This document shows positions 50,203 to 60,032 of a stretch of 64,000 bases of DNA, piece by piece. The position numbers were made by a program, and so were the translations under genes. The notes below the pieces were generated by a model, which did no database searches, was not told the DNA's origin, and saw nothing but the letters and a program-made list of their open reading frames with translations. Position 1 is the stretch's first letter; each line of letters opens with the position of its first letter. Source of the DNA: JAWLGZ01 sp041690635 (GTDB lineage: Bacteria > Pseudomonadota > Gammaproteobacteria > Thiohalomonadales > Thiohalomonadaceae); NCBI GenBank assembly GCA_041690635.1, contig JAWLGZ010000004.1, forward strand, positions 310,001 to 374,000. The letters are read 5' to 3'.

Positions 50203-51633
50203 ATGAGTGCGTACACACCGCACAAGCTCTCCGACTACTGCTGGGAGATCGCGCCGCAGGGGGCGATGCGGGTTCCGGTCCGACTCTACGCCAGCGAGGC
50301 GCTCATTCGGCAGATGGACGCCAAGGTGTTCGAACAGGCGGCCAATGTGGCCACCCTCCCCGGCATCGTCGGCGCCGCCTGCACCATGCCGGACGCCCAC
50401 TGGGGCTACGGATTCCCCATCGGCGGGGTGGCCGCCTTCGACCCCGACGCGGGCGGCGTGGTCTCCGCCGGCGGAGTCGGTTTCGACATCTCCTGCGGCG
50501 TGCGCACCCTGCACACCGGCCTCGAACGCGCCCGGATCGAGAGCGTCAAGGAACAACTCGCCGATGAGCTGTTTCGCACCATTCCCGCCGGCGTCGGCGC
50601 CACCGGGCGTATCCGGCTCTCCGACACAGAGATGGACGCGATGCTGACGGGTGGGGCCGAATGGGCGGTCGGGCACGGCTGGGGCGAACCTTCGGACCTG
50701 GAGCGCGTGGAGGAGCGCGGTCGGATGGCCGGGGCGGTCCCGGCCCACGTCAGCGATCGTGCACGCGAACGCCAGCGCCGGGAGATGGGCACCCTGGGAT
50801 CGGGCAATCACTACCTGGAGGTGCAGCACGTCACAGCCATTGAATCGCCCCCCATCGCCGACGCTTACGGGCTGAAAATGGGCGATGTGCTGGTCAGCAT
50901 CCACTGCGGTTCGCGCGGACTGGGCCATCAGATCGGCACCGAGTTTCTGCAGGAGATGGCGATCACCGCCGCCCGCGAGGGGATCACCCTGCCTGACCGG
51001 GAGCTGGCGTGTGCGCCGCTGCGCTCCGAAGTGGGCCAGCGCTACCTGGGCGCCATGCGTGCCGGGATCAACTGCGCCCTGGCCAACCGCCAGATTCTGA
51101 CCCACCTCACCCGCGAAACCTTCGCCCGGGTGCTCCCCGAGGCGCAGATCAAACCGCTCTACGACGTCTCCCACAACACCTGCAAGGAGGAGGTCCACGA
51201 GGTGGACGGACGCGCGCGCCGCCTGTTCGTCCACCGCAAGGGGGCGACACGCGCCTTCGGTCCCGGTCACCCGGCGCTGCCTGCCGAACTGTGCGATACG
51301 GGGCAGCCGGTGATCATCGGCGGCTCCATGGGGACCGCCTCCTACATCCTCGCCGGTACCACCGCCTCCGAGGCGCTCGCGTTCAGTTCGGCCTGCCACG
51401 GAGCGGGCCGTGCCATGAGCCGTCACGCCGCCACCCGGCGCTGGAACGGCCGTGCCGTTGTCGCCGACCTGGCCCGACGCGGCATCCTGATCCGCAGCAC
51501 CAGTCTGCGCGGCGTGGCCGAGGAGGCGCCGGAAGCCTACAAGGAGATCGCCGCCGTGGTGAATGCCACCGACCGCGCCGGACTGGCCCGAACCGTTGCC
51601 CGCCTGGAACCACTCATCTGTATCAAGGGGTGA
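50203..51633 (+). CDS. rtcB: RtcB RNA-splicing ligase
   Basis: GTP-dependent ligase joining RNA 2',3'-cyclic phosphate or 3'-phosphate to 5'-OH ends; used in RNA repair. The 476-residue protein has AGGVGFDISCGVRTL (metal Cys), GTLGSGNHYLEVQ, IHCGSRGLGHQ, SHNTCKEE, GSMGTASYIL and the guanylylated His in CHGAGRAMSR near residue 397. It is an operon with archease. No rtcA or rtcR gene is seen. Confidence 0.97.
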   Translation: MSAYTPHKLSDYCWEIAPQGAMRVPVRLYASEALIRQMDAKVFEQAANVATLPGIVGAACTMPDAHWGYGFPIGGVAAFDPDAGGVVSAGGVGFDISCGVRTLHTGLERARIESVKEQLADELFRTIPAGVGATGRIRLSDTEMDAMLTGGAEWAVGHGWGEPSDLERVEERGRMAGAVPAHVSDRARERQRREMGTLGSGNHYLEVQHVTAIESPPIADAYGLKMGDVLVSIHCGSRGLGHQIGTEFLQEMAITAAREGITLPDRELACAPLRSEVGQRYLGAMRAGINCALANRQILTHLTRETFARVLPEAQIKPLYDVSHNTCKEEVHEVDGRARRLFVHRKGATRAFGPGHPALPAELCDTGQPVIIGGSMGTASYILAGTTASEALAFSSACHGAGRAMSRHAATRRWNGRAVVADLARRGILIRSTSLRGVAEEAPEAYKEIAAVVNATDRAGLARTVARLEPLICIKG

Positions 51634-51820
51634 CCTGAGAACGGGGCGCGACTGAAATCCGGATATCTCACGACCGCGACATCGCTCTCCTTCAGCGCCA
51701 CAGCAAATGGCCGGCAACTCACCAGACCGGATTCACCCGCAACTGCCGGCCGCAGGATGGCCGGAGCGAAATGCGGGCTAGGCTTTTCTGTTGGACTACC
51801 TGCGTCCTACGGACTTGGCA

Positions 51821-53944
51821 ATGCGCGATGGAACACTGCTCCGGCCCGGCCACAACTGCTGGCGCATCGAACCGGCCGCCCGTGCCGCAATCCTGATAGA
51901 CGGGGCGGCTTACTTCAGCGCCTTTCGCGCGGCGGTGGAGTCAGCGCGCCACTCGATCTTTATTCTCGGCTGGGATATCAACAGCCGCCTGCGCCTCTGT
52001 CCTGACGGGCAATCCGGTCGTTTCCCGGACCGCTTGGGGGACTTCCTGAACACGGTGGTGGCCGAACACCCCACACTGCACGCCTATGTCCTCACCTGGG
52101 ACTTCGCACTTATCTACCAGATGGAACGTGAGTGGCTCCCCGCCTACAGGTTCGGCTGGAAGACCCATAAGCGGCTCCACTTCCACCTCGACGGGCATCA
52201 TCCGATGGGCGGGTCACATCACCAGAAGGTGGTCGTCATCGATGACGCCGTTGCCTTCTCCGGCGGCTTTGACCTCTCCAAGTGGCGTTGGGACACGCCG
52301 GAGCACCTGCCTTCCGATCCGCGGCGGGTCGATGCGGACGGGTTGAACTATCCGCCGTTTCACGACGTCCAGATGGTGGTGGATGGATCGGTTGCCGCCG
52401 CGCTCGGTGAACTGGTCCGCGAACGGTGGCTCCGGGCCACCGGAACCCAGGCGCAGCCACCGGTCAAACCGCCGCGCCTTGACCCCTGGCCCCGGGAGGT
52501 TGTCCCGACATTCGTGGATGTACGGGTGGCAATTGCGCGCACGCTGCCTCGCTTTGAGGATCAGCCGGGTGTGCATGAGGTACAGCAGCTGTTTCTCGAC
52601 ATGATTGCCACCGCACGGCGCCACATCTATATCGAGAACCAGTTTCTCACCTCACGCACGCTCGGTGAGGCACTGGCCCGTCGTTTGGGTGACAAGGAGG
52701 GGCCGGAGGTGGTGCTGGTGCTGCCACTGAGAACGAGCGGCTGGCTTGAGCAGCATACGATGGATGTACTTCGCCTGCGGCTGCTGCGCCGCTTGCGCCA
52801 ACAGGACGTGCACAACCGGCTGCGGATCTACTACGCCGGCCATGACGGCATGACCAACCGCTGGATCAACATCCACGGCAAGGTAATGGTGATCGATGAT
52901 CGGATGTTGCGCATCGGTTCGGCCAATCTCAGCAACCGCTCCATGGGTCTCGACAGCGAGTGCGATCTCGTCATCGAGGCCGATCATCCCACCGTTGTGG
53001 CGCGTGTGGCGCATGTTCGTAACACCCTGCTTGCGGAGCACCTTGGTGTGGAGGTGACGCAGGTGGCGGATGCCTTGGAACGGGAGGGCTCGCTCATCGC
53101 TGCCATCGAATCGCTGCGCGGTTACGGCCGCACGCTCAATCCTCTCGAACCGGAATCCTCAGGTATCGAGGAGTACCTACCCGACGAACGCCTGATCGAT
53201 CCCGAACGTCCCATCGATCCGGACGAACTCACGGACGAATTCGTTCCACCCGATCAACGCTCTCCGGTACGCCGCCGCCTCGCCGCCCTTGCCGCCCTGC
53301 TGCTGGTACTGGTGGGACTGGCCGCCGCCTGGCAGTTCACCCCACTGAACGAGTGGCTCGATATCGACCGCCTGGTCCAGGCGACCGGCTACCTGCGCGA
53401 CTCCCCGCTGGCCCCGCTTCTGGTCATGGGCGGGTTTGTGATTGGCGGGCTGCTGGTGGTCCCGGTCTCGGTGCTCATCGTCGTCACCGTCATCGTCTTT
53501 GGCCTGTGGGAGGGGGTGATCTACTCCCTTCTCGGCACCGTCGCCAGCGCCCTGACCACCTACGCCATCGGCAGCCGGCTCGGGCGCGCCGGGATGCATC
53601 TGGCGGGGGAGCGAATCAACCGAATCAGCCAGCGCCTCGCCCGCCGCGGGCTGCTGACCATCGTGGCCGTGCGCATCATCCCCGTGGCCCCCTTCTCCAT
53701 CATCAATGTGGTCGCCGGCGCCTCTCACGTCCGGTTCCGCGACTACCTGCTGGGTACGGTGATCGGCATGACACCCGGGCTGATCGCCATCGCCATCATC
53801 GTCACCCGGGTACAGAGCGCCATCAGCCGTCCCGAGCCGGAAAACATCGCCCTGATGGTGGTTGCGGCAGCGGCGGTGATCACCACCCTGCTGCTGGTCC
53901 GCGGCTGGCTGGCGCGCCGCCGCAACGGGCGGATGGAAGCGTGA
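51821..53944 (+). CDS. Phospholipase D-like / VTT-domain fusion membrane protein
   Basis: The 707-residue protein joins two parts. Residues about 1-470 are a phospholipase D-type phosphatidyltransferase with two HKD motifs, HHQKVVVIDD and IHGKVMVIDDRMLRIGSANLSNRS. Residues about 490-707 are a VTT/DedA-like membrane domain with PVSVLIVVTVIVFG and VRIIPVAPFSIINVVAGAS. The catalytic part is of the cardiolipin synthase type, and the membrane part may flip or position lipid. The endonuclease-like gene follows at once. The ATG at 51821 is used; a TTG at 51791 is possible. Confidence 0.88.
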   Translation: MRDGTLLRPGHNCWRIEPAARAAILIDGAAYFSAFRAAVESARHSIFILGWDINSRLRLCPDGQSGRFPDRLGDFLNTVVAEHPTLHAYVLTWDFALIYQMEREWLPAYRFGWKTHKRLHFHLDGHHPMGGSHHQKVVVIDDAVAFSGGFDLSKWRWDTPEHLPSDPRRVDADGLNYPPFHDVQMVVDGSVAAALGELVRERWLRATGTQAQPPVKPPRLDPWPREVVPTFVDVRVAIARTLPRFEDQPGVHEVQQLFLDMIATARRHIYIENQFLTSRTLGEALARRLGDKEGPEVVLVLPLRTSGWLEQHTMDVLRLRLLRRLRQQDVHNRLRIYYAGHDGMTNRWINIHGKVMVIDDRMLRIGSANLSNRSMGLDSECDLVIEADHPTVVARVAHVRNTLLAEHLGVEVTQVADALEREGSLIAAIESLRGYGRTLNPLEPESSGIEEYLPDERLIDPERPIDPDELTDEFVPPDQRSPVRRRLAALAALLLVLVGLAAAWQFTPLNEWLDIDRLVQATGYLRDSPLAPLLVMGGFVIGGLLVVPVSVLIVVTVIVFGLWEGVIYSLLGTVASALTTYAIGSRLGRAGMHLAGERINRISQRLARRGLLTIVAVRIIPVAPFSIINVVAGASHVRFRDYLLGTVIGMTPGLIAIAIIVTRVQSAISRPEPENIALMVVAAAAVITTLLLVRGWLARRRNGRMEA

Positions 53945-53948
53945 CGGC

Positions 53949-54638
53949 GTGGTACTGACGCTCTGCTCCTATAACATTCACGGCTGCGTCGGACTCGATG
54001 GCCGCTATGCTCCGGAACGGGTGGCAGAGGTCCTGCGGGAGATGGACGGCGACGTGCTGGCGCTGCAGGAGGTGGACTGGCGCGGCGTTCACCGCTCCGG
54101 GCTGCTCGAACGGTTCTCCGAGGCAACCGGACTGCAGGCCATCACCGGTCCCCTGCTGCTAAGCGACGCGGGGCACTACGGCAACGCACTAATGGTGCGG
54201 CCGGAGGTGCTCGCCGTGCGCCACATCGATCTGAGCTGTCCGCATCGGGAGCCACGGGGTGCGCTCGATGTGGACCTCAACCACGAGGACGGACGCCTGC
54301 GCGTGATCGCCACCCATCTCGGACTCCTGCCGGGCGAACGGCGCATCCAGGTACGGCGGCTGCTCGCTGCGCTGGAGTCGAATTCATCCCCTTTCACCGC
54401 GCTGATGGGCGACATCAACGAGTGGTTCCTCTGGGGTCGCCCCCTGCGCTGGCTACATGCCCACTTCGGCCGCGGATTCTTCGCCCTGCCCACCTTCCCC
54501 TCCTGGCTGCCGCTGCTCGCACTGGACCGTATTTGGTTGAAACCGCGCGCCGCCCGCGCCCGAATCCGCATCCACCGGACGCCGCTGGCGCGCCGGGCAT
54601 CGGACCACCTGCCGGTTCGGGTATCGGTGGAGTGGTAA
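53949..54638 (+). CDS. Endonuclease/exonuclease/phosphatase-family protein
   Basis: The 229-residue protein of the EEP fold has CSYNIHGCVG, LALQEVD (metal Glu), THLGLLPGERRIQ, MGDINEW and a terminal SDHLPVRV with the catalytic Asp-His. It is 4 bp after the phospholipase D/VTT gene, an arrangement seen in other bacteria and pointing to a lipid or phosphodiester role rather than DNA repair. The start is GTG. Confidence 0.88.
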   Translation: MVLTLCSYNIHGCVGLDGRYAPERVAEVLREMDGDVLALQEVDWRGVHRSGLLERFSEATGLQAITGPLLLSDAGHYGNALMVRPEVLAVRHIDLSCPHREPRGALDVDLNHEDGRLRVIATHLGLLPGERRIQVRRLLAALESNSSPFTALMGDINEWFLWGRPLRWLHAHFGRGFFALPTFPSWLPLLALDRIWLKPRAARARIRIHRTPLARRASDHLPVRVSVEW

Positions 54639-54669
54639 AAAAAAGCCCGCGGGAAACGCTCCGCGGGCT
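54637..54669 (-). terminator. Rho-independent terminator of the Ig-repeat lipoprotein gene
   Basis: Read on the minus strand, AGCCCGCGG and CCGCGGGCT form a 9-bp stem with a 8-base loop, followed by eight T residues. It lies about 45 bp after the lipoprotein stop codon and may also stop the converging plus-strand gene. Confidence 0.9.
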
Positions 54670-54713
54670 CAGGCTACACCCCTTTTTGTTCCGGGGCCTT
54701 TTCGGCCCTCGGA

Positions 54714-57476
54714 TTAGCCGCCTACCGTGGCACTCAGCTCGTTGGAGTGCTCGCTCTCGTTGCCGTCACTGTCCAAAGCCGTGACCGCGAAGTACCAGGT
54801 ATTCGCTTCCAGGCCGTCCAGCGTGTAGGTAACCAGCCCCTTCTCCACGTCGATTGGCGTACCGTAGCTCCGACTGGACGTGCCGTAGTAGACCCGGTAT
54901 CCGGCCAGGTCGGTCAGTGCCGTGCCGTCCACATTCCGGGTCGGCGCCTCCCAGCTGAGCGTTACCGTTCCCTCCGACACCGCCGCGGTGACGGTCAGGT
55001 TGAAGGGGGCCAGCGCGGCTGCGGCGACGCCATCGCTTACCGAGATAATGATCCCGTCTACCTTCCCGGTCGTGGCGGGCGTTCCGTAGAGCTGCCCGGT
55101 GCCGTTGTCGAAGGCCGCCCAGGCCGGCTTGTTGGTGATACTGAAGCTGAGCGGATCACCATCCGGATCACTGGCGGTGGGGGTGAAGCTGTAGGCGGTG
55201 TTCTCCTCCAGCGTGGTCGCCGGTGTGCCGCTGATGGTCGGCGGTCTGTTGACTACCGTGAGATCGAACGCCGGCAGCGAACTGGTCACCGACAGGTCGC
55301 TCACACGGATGGTGATCCCGGCGGTGGTGCCGTTGTGCTCGGTGCCGGGGGTCCCGAAGAGCCGGCCGGTCGTGGCGTCGAAGCTTGCCCACACCGGTTT
55401 GTTCTGGATACTGAAGGTGAGCGGGTCACCGTCGGCATCATGGGCGGTCGGGGTGAAGCTGTAGAACACCCCCTTGTTCACCGTCGTTGCCGGCGTCCCG
55501 CTGATGGTCGGTGCACTGTTGACGTGCTGCACGGTCAGCGAGAACGGCGGCAGCGAGGTATTCGCCTTGCCGTCAGACACCGAGATGGTAATGCCGGAGG
55601 TGGTTCCCACATGCGCCGCTTCCGGACGACCGGACAGGGTACCTGTCGCGGGATCGAAACTGGCCCAGGTCGGCCGGTTGGCAATGGTGAACTGAAGCGG
55701 ATCGTCATCGGCGTCGGCCGCTACCGGCGTGAAGGTGTAGTTGCTCCCGGCTGCAACGATGGTCGGCGGCACACCGCCAATGGTCGGCGCTGTGTTCTGC
55801 ACCGGAGTCGCCTGTACCGCGATAGCGAATACCGGCAGTGTGGCGGAGAACTCACCGTCGCTCACGCTGATGACGATACCGCTGCTGCTCTTCCCGATAT
55901 CGGCTTCCCCCGCTGTTCCGGAGAGGGTACCGGTCCTGGTATCGAAGGCGGCCCAACCCGGCTTGTTGGTGATGGTGAAGGTGAGCTGATCCCCGTCGGG
56001 ATCACTGGCGATGGGGGTGAAGCTGTACGGCATCCCGGCAGTCGCTGTGCCCATCGGAGTTCCGGAGATCACCGGCGGGCCATTCACATCGAGCACCTCC
56101 AGGTCGAATTTCGCCAGTTTGGCGGATTCAATCCCGTCGCTCACGCTAATGACGATATTCCCCGCGGTACCGACATCCCCATTACCGGGTGTGCCGGTGA
56201 GAGCGCCGGTGGTCGGGTCGAAGCTGGCCCACGCCGGCTGGTTGCGGATCTGGAACAGCAGCGTGTCACCGTCCGGGTCAGATGCCGAAGGCACGAAGCT
56301 GTAGGGCGACCACTTGTTGACCGTGGTAGCCGGAGTCCCGCTGATTACCGGCGCTTCGTTGACCTTCTTCTCCTGGCCGCGAATGACGCGTGCCGCCAGG
56401 TTGACCACGGTGACCAGCGACTGATCACCCGTTCCCGCCTCGCGCACGGCCCGCTCAAGCACCGCCTGGGCCCCCTCATCCAGCAAACGCTGGAAATCAT
56501 TAGCGGAAAGGTTCGATTCCAGCCTTTCGAGTTCGGATACAAATTCGGACAATGCGTCATCCGGTGCGATGATACCGGCCAGTTGCAGCGCCTCTCGCAC
56601 CTGCGTCAGTGCCCGTTCGTTGACCGGCACATCCGAAGTAACACGTACTGCTGCCGGTTCCACGGCCCGCACCGCATTATCCATGGCCCTGATCGCATCC
56701 GCACCGTTGACCTGGAGCCGGTTTGCCAGCACTTCAAGCATCACCGCCCCGGTTACCACATTCGCCAGCACGGCGACGTGTGGTTCAACCCCGCCAGCAC
56801 CCACACCATCGATAATGCCGTCGGTCAGATCGGCGCCCAGGGCAGTGATCACCCCGTCTACGCTGAGCGTGCTTCCTCCTTCGCCGAGGACGGCACGCAC
56901 CCGCCGCAGCATTTCGCCGAAGGCCTCGCTCGCTTTCACCAGATCGGCGATATTCTCCTCGTCCACCCGACCATTCATCGGATCGCCGAGCCGGCCGGAA
57001 TCGAGGCCGAAGGCAAGGTTGGCGGTGACCCGCTCGCGGGCCTGCTCCAGGTTTTCACCAGACAGGCCGCCCGCCATCGCACCCGCGCTACGCACCGCCA
57101 AGGTTGAAAACGGAGTGAGGTGCACCTCGTTTCGTGAGGCCTCCCAGGTGGCCGAGACCAGTGTGAAATCAGGTTTGGCTCCGGTCACCAGGTCCGTCCC
57201 CCCACTTGCTTCCAGGATCAGGGGGAAGTCGTCCGACGTTACCTGAACCGTCACCTGATAGCGGGAGGCGTTGTCACTGGCGGTGCTGGTCAGAACCCGG
57301 CCGTCCGCCGCGCGTACCGTCACGGTTGCGCCGATCACCGGTCCGTCTCCCACGCTTCCGGTCAGGGTGAGTGCCGTTGCGACCTCACCGTCCGAACCCC
57401 CTCCGCAGGCGCTCAACAGGGCACCGATGGCGATCGCCGAGGTGCGACGGCGTAGCTTTACCGGAATACGAATCAT
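54714..57476 (-). CDS. Large lipoprotein with tandem putative Ig domains and a fibronectin III domain
   Basis: The 920-residue secreted protein has a lipobox LLSACGGG near residue 20. After a non-repetitive N-terminal third (about 25-365) come five tandem repeats of about 92 residues, each with PxISGTP...YSFxPxAxDxDGDxLxFxIxNxPxWAxFDxxTGxLxGTP in abbreviated pattern, typical of bacterial cadherin/He_PIG Ig-like domains with Ca2+-binding DPDGD. A fibronectin type III domain ends it (VTLSWEAPTRN...AVTALDSDGNESEHS). It is probably a surface adhesin or matrix protein. The ATG at 57476 precedes the lipobox by a normal distance. Confidence 0.85.
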   Translation of the reverse strand: MIRIPVKLRRRTSAIAIGALLSACGGGSDGEVATALTLTGSVGDGPVIGATVTVRAADGRVLTSTASDNASRYQVTVQVTSDDFPLILEASGGTDLVTGAKPDFTLVSATWEASRNEVHLTPFSTLAVRSAGAMAGGLSGENLEQARERVTANLAFGLDSGRLGDPMNGRVDEENIADLVKASEAFGEMLRRVRAVLGEGGSTLSVDGVITALGADLTDGIIDGVGAGGVEPHVAVLANVVTGAVMLEVLANRLQVNGADAIRAMDNAVRAVEPAAVRVTSDVPVNERALTQVREALQLAGIIAPDDALSEFVSELERLESNLSANDFQRLLDEGAQAVLERAVREAGTGDQSLVTVVNLAARVIRGQEKKVNEAPVISGTPATTVNKWSPYSFVPSASDPDGDTLLFQIRNQPAWASFDPTTGALTGTPGNGDVGTAGNIVISVSDGIESAKLAKFDLEVLDVNGPPVISGTPMGTATAGMPYSFTPIASDPDGDQLTFTITNKPGWAAFDTRTGTLSGTAGEADIGKSSSGIVISVSDGEFSATLPVFAIAVQATPVQNTAPTIGGVPPTIVAAGSNYTFTPVAADADDDPLQFTIANRPTWASFDPATGTLSGRPEAAHVGTTSGITISVSDGKANTSLPPFSLTVQHVNSAPTISGTPATTVNKGVFYSFTPTAHDADGDPLTFSIQNKPVWASFDATTGRLFGTPGTEHNGTTAGITIRVSDLSVTSSLPAFDLTVVNRPPTISGTPATTLEENTAYSFTPTASDPDGDPLSFSITNKPAWAAFDNGTGQLYGTPATTGKVDGIIISVSDGVAAAALAPFNLTVTAAVSEGTVTLSWEAPTRNVDGTALTDLAGYRVYYGTSSRSYGTPIDVEKGLVTYTLDGLEANTWYFAVTALDSDGNESEHSNELSATVGG

Positions 57477-57817
57477 CGTCTTCTCTGTCCTCTGCACAAG
57501 GCATTGGCGCCGCGTCCCGGCGGCAAGGGCGTGACCGACTTTCGGCACCGTTGCGTGACCCCTTCCGATTCCGAATCAGAACGGACCGAACGAAAAGTGG
57601 CGCCATCCTAGGGGTGGGTTGGGGGGTAGGCTGTGAGCCGTATCGCAGCGCGGCGGCGTAGTTCCGGTGCGATCGTGCAAGCGGCAGTCAGGTCACGAAC
57701 CCGGCGTTAACGACTGCTCGAAGGGGGTGTGACAGGGGTCCGATAAATTGCTTTTCCCCCGGCAGACCGGACTTTGGGCGAGGGATTTGTGTCGGAGTCA
57801 GCCCTTGCGGGTCCGGT
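57477..57817. other. Non-coding interval upstream of the lipoprotein gene
   Basis: No gene is supported in these 341 bases. A short dyad TCCGGTT-CA-ACCGGA (57813-57828) overlaps the end of the L,D-transpeptidase gene without a T run. No clear promoter for the lipoprotein gene was identified. Confidence 0.4.
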
Positions 57818-58303
57818 TCAACCGGAGATATGCACCGGTATCCCGGCGGGGACGCGATCGAAGAGTTCGATGATGTCGCTGTTGCGGACACGCACGCAGC
57901 CGCGGGAGCCCGGCCTGCCGAGCGGTGTCTCGTCGGGTGTGCCGTGGAGATAGATATAGCGGCGCATGGTGTCGACCCGGCCGAGGCGGTTACGACCGAC
58001 TTCGGTGCCGCTCAGCCAGAGGATGCGGGTGAGAATCCAGTCGCGGTCGGGACAGCGGGCGGCCAGCTCCGGGCTGTAGATCTCCCCGGTGGGGCGACGG
58101 CCGCGGAAGACGGTATTGACCGGACAGCCAGCGCCGATTCTAGCACGGACGATGTGCCGGCCACGCGGCGTGCAGCCGCTCCCCTCCGCCTCTCCGGCAC
58201 CGTTCGCGCCGGTGGAAACCGGGATGTCCATCACCACCTGGTCGCCGGTCAGAAGGCGCAGGCGCTGCTCAGGGATATCGATACGGATGAGCAGCTCGCG
58301 CAA
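57818..58303 (-). CDS. L,D-transpeptidase (YkuD-type)
   Basis: The 161-residue YkuD domain has YLHGTPDE and GSRGCVRVRN, with the catalytic His and nucleophilic Cys. Such enzymes make 3-3 peptidoglycan cross-links or attach lipoproteins. No signal peptide is visible at the N-terminus (LRELLIRIDIPEQRLRLL), which is odd for a periplasmic enzyme; the true start might differ, but the TTG at 58303 is 2 bp after the CYTH stop. It is coupled to the CYTH gene. Confidence 0.87.
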   Translation of the reverse strand: MRELLIRIDIPEQRLRLLTGDQVVMDIPVSTGANGAGEAEGSGCTPRGRHIVRARIGAGCPVNTVFRGRRPTGEIYSPELAARCPDRDWILTRILWLSGTEVGRNRLGRVDTMRRYIYLHGTPDETPLGRPGSRGCVRVRNSDIIELFDRVPAGIPVHISG

Positions 58304-58305
58304 GA

Positions 58306-58776
58306 CTATTTCCAGTCCTTGTAGGGGTGTTTGACCAGACAGACGTTGTAGTAGCGTTTGTCGCCGGATACCTCCTCCCCCACCCAGTCGGGCAGATGGA
58401 TTTCCTCGTCATCGGCTGACAGTTCGATCTCCGCCACCACCAGTCCCGCGTTTTCCCCCGCGAACACATCCACCTCCCACAGTTTGCCCGCGTGGTTCAC
58501 GTGGAAGCGGGTCTTTTCGATCAGCGGCTTCTCGCAGAGGCGATCGAGCATCTCCTCCGCATCGGCGAGCGGGATTGGGTACTCGTACTCCAGACGGGAG
58601 ACCCCGAGCGTTGCGCTCTTGATGTTGAGGTTGGCGTGCACCCCTTCGATCCGCACCCGCACCGACGCCTGTTCCGCACCGACCAGATAACCCTGACGAA
58701 AGCGGGTACCGGCGTCCGCCCCGGCCCGCCAGCCGTCATCCTTCAGCAGGAACTTCCGTTCGATCTCAATCGCCAT
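58306..58776 (-). CDS. CYTH-domain protein (triphosphate tunnel metalloenzyme)
   Basis: The 156-residue protein begins IEIERKFLL, the ExExK signature of the CYTH/TTM family. It continues with basic tunnel residues (FRQGYLV, VRVRIEG, EYEYPI) and EVDVFAGENAGLVVAEIEL. Bacterial relatives hydrolyse inorganic triphosphate or related compounds. It precedes the L,D-transpeptidase gene by 2 bp. Confidence 0.93.
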   Translation of the reverse strand: MAIEIERKFLLKDDGWRAGADAGTRFRQGYLVGAEQASVRVRIEGVHANLNIKSATLGVSRLEYEYPIPLADAEEMLDRLCEKPLIEKTRFHVNHAGKLWEVDVFAGENAGLVVAEIELSADDEEIHLPDWVGEEVSGDKRYYNVCLVKHPYKDWK

Positions 58777-58842
58777 AGCCTTGATCAGGTAAAGGTGGGT
58801 TACGATCGTAACATCCAAACGGCCAACAAGAAGGAGTGAGTG

Positions 58843-59835
58843 ATGAAGGCAATCCTGATGCGGGAGGCGGGCGGACCGGAGGTGCTGACCGAAGGAGAAC
58901 TCCCACTGCCGGAGATTTCCGCACCGGATCAGGTGCGCGTACGGATTCGGGCGGCAGGCGTCAATCCGGTCGACACCAAGCTTCGCTCGAAGGGCACCTA
59001 TTTCCCGGACCGCATGCCCGCCGTCCTCGGCTGCGACGGCGCCGGCGTGGTCGACGCGGTCGGCGACGGGGTGACCCGGTTTCAGCCTGGAGACGAGGTC
59101 TACTTCTTTCACGGCGGCATCGGCTACCCAGCCGGCAACTATGCCGAATACGCGCTGGTGGACGAAATCGCACTGGCGAAGAAGCCTGCCGCCATCGATT
59201 TCGTTCATGCCGCCGCTGCGCCGCTGGTACTGATCACCGCCTGGGAAGCACTGCACGACCGTGCACGCATCCAATCGGGGCAGAGTGTGCTGGTGCATGC
59301 CGGTGCCGGCGGTGTCGGCCATGTGGCTATCCAGCTTGCGGTTGAGGCAGGCTGCCGGGTGGCTGCCACTGTCGGCTCGCCGGAGAAGGCGGAGTTCGTC
59401 CGCACTCTGGGTGCCGAGCCGATCCCCTACCGGGAGGTGAATTTCGTCGAGGCGGTGCTGGCGTGGACCGGCGGTGACGGCGTGGATGCAGTGCTGGATA
59501 CGGTGGGCGGCGCCACCTTCGAGCAGAGCTTCGCCGCGGTGCGGCCATATGGGGATATCGTGTCGCTGCTCCAGCCCGCTTCCGAGGTGGACTGGAAGGT
59601 GGCGCGTTTGCGTAATCTGCGGGTCAGTCTGGAGCTGATGCTTTCGCCGCCGTACTTCGGCTGGGAACCGGCACGGCGTCACCAGACAGGGATCCTCGAA
59701 CGCTGCACCAATCTGTTCGACAGCGGCCGGCTCTCGGTACACGTAAGCCACACGCTGCCGCTGTCAAAGGCAGCGGAGGCGCACCGCATCATCGAGGCCG
59801 GGGGGGTGACCGGAAAGGTCGTGCTGACCCCCTGA
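58843..59835 (+). CDS. Medium-chain dehydrogenase/quinone oxidoreductase-like protein
   Basis: The 330-residue MDR enzyme has a GroES-like N-terminal domain (AGVNPVDTKLRSKG, GCDGAGVVDAVGDGVTRF, GDEVYF) and a Rossmann domain with HAGAGGVGHVAIQLA. The cysteine ligands of the structural zinc loop are absent, so it is closer to quinone oxidoreductases that use NADPH without zinc. The ATG at 58843 follows AAGGAG by 7 bases. Confidence 0.88.
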   Translation: MKAILMREAGGPEVLTEGELPLPEISAPDQVRVRIRAAGVNPVDTKLRSKGTYFPDRMPAVLGCDGAGVVDAVGDGVTRFQPGDEVYFFHGGIGYPAGNYAEYALVDEIALAKKPAAIDFVHAAAAPLVLITAWEALHDRARIQSGQSVLVHAGAGGVGHVAIQLAVEAGCRVAATVGSPEKAEFVRTLGAEPIPYREVNFVEAVLAWTGGDGVDAVLDTVGGATFEQSFAAVRPYGDIVSLLQPASEVDWKVARLRNLRVSLELMLSPPYFGWEPARRHQTGILERCTNLFDSGRLSVHVSHTLPLSKAAEAHRIIEAGGVTGKVVLTP

Positions 59836-60032
59836 CCTCCGCAACCGAAGACAATTCACCGCAGTGGAAGCCAGGAATCGTTTATCGAATCTTTCCCAAG
59901 GCTAAGTAGCCCTGCGACCTGCCGGCGTAGGGCGCTCGCCCGCTGCGGGGGCTTTTGTTTTCCCATCGCCTGCTAACCTTTTGAGGGGTGCTCGCACGGA
60001 CGCGGGCCGGTGTGCCCTGCAAGGAGCCCCGC

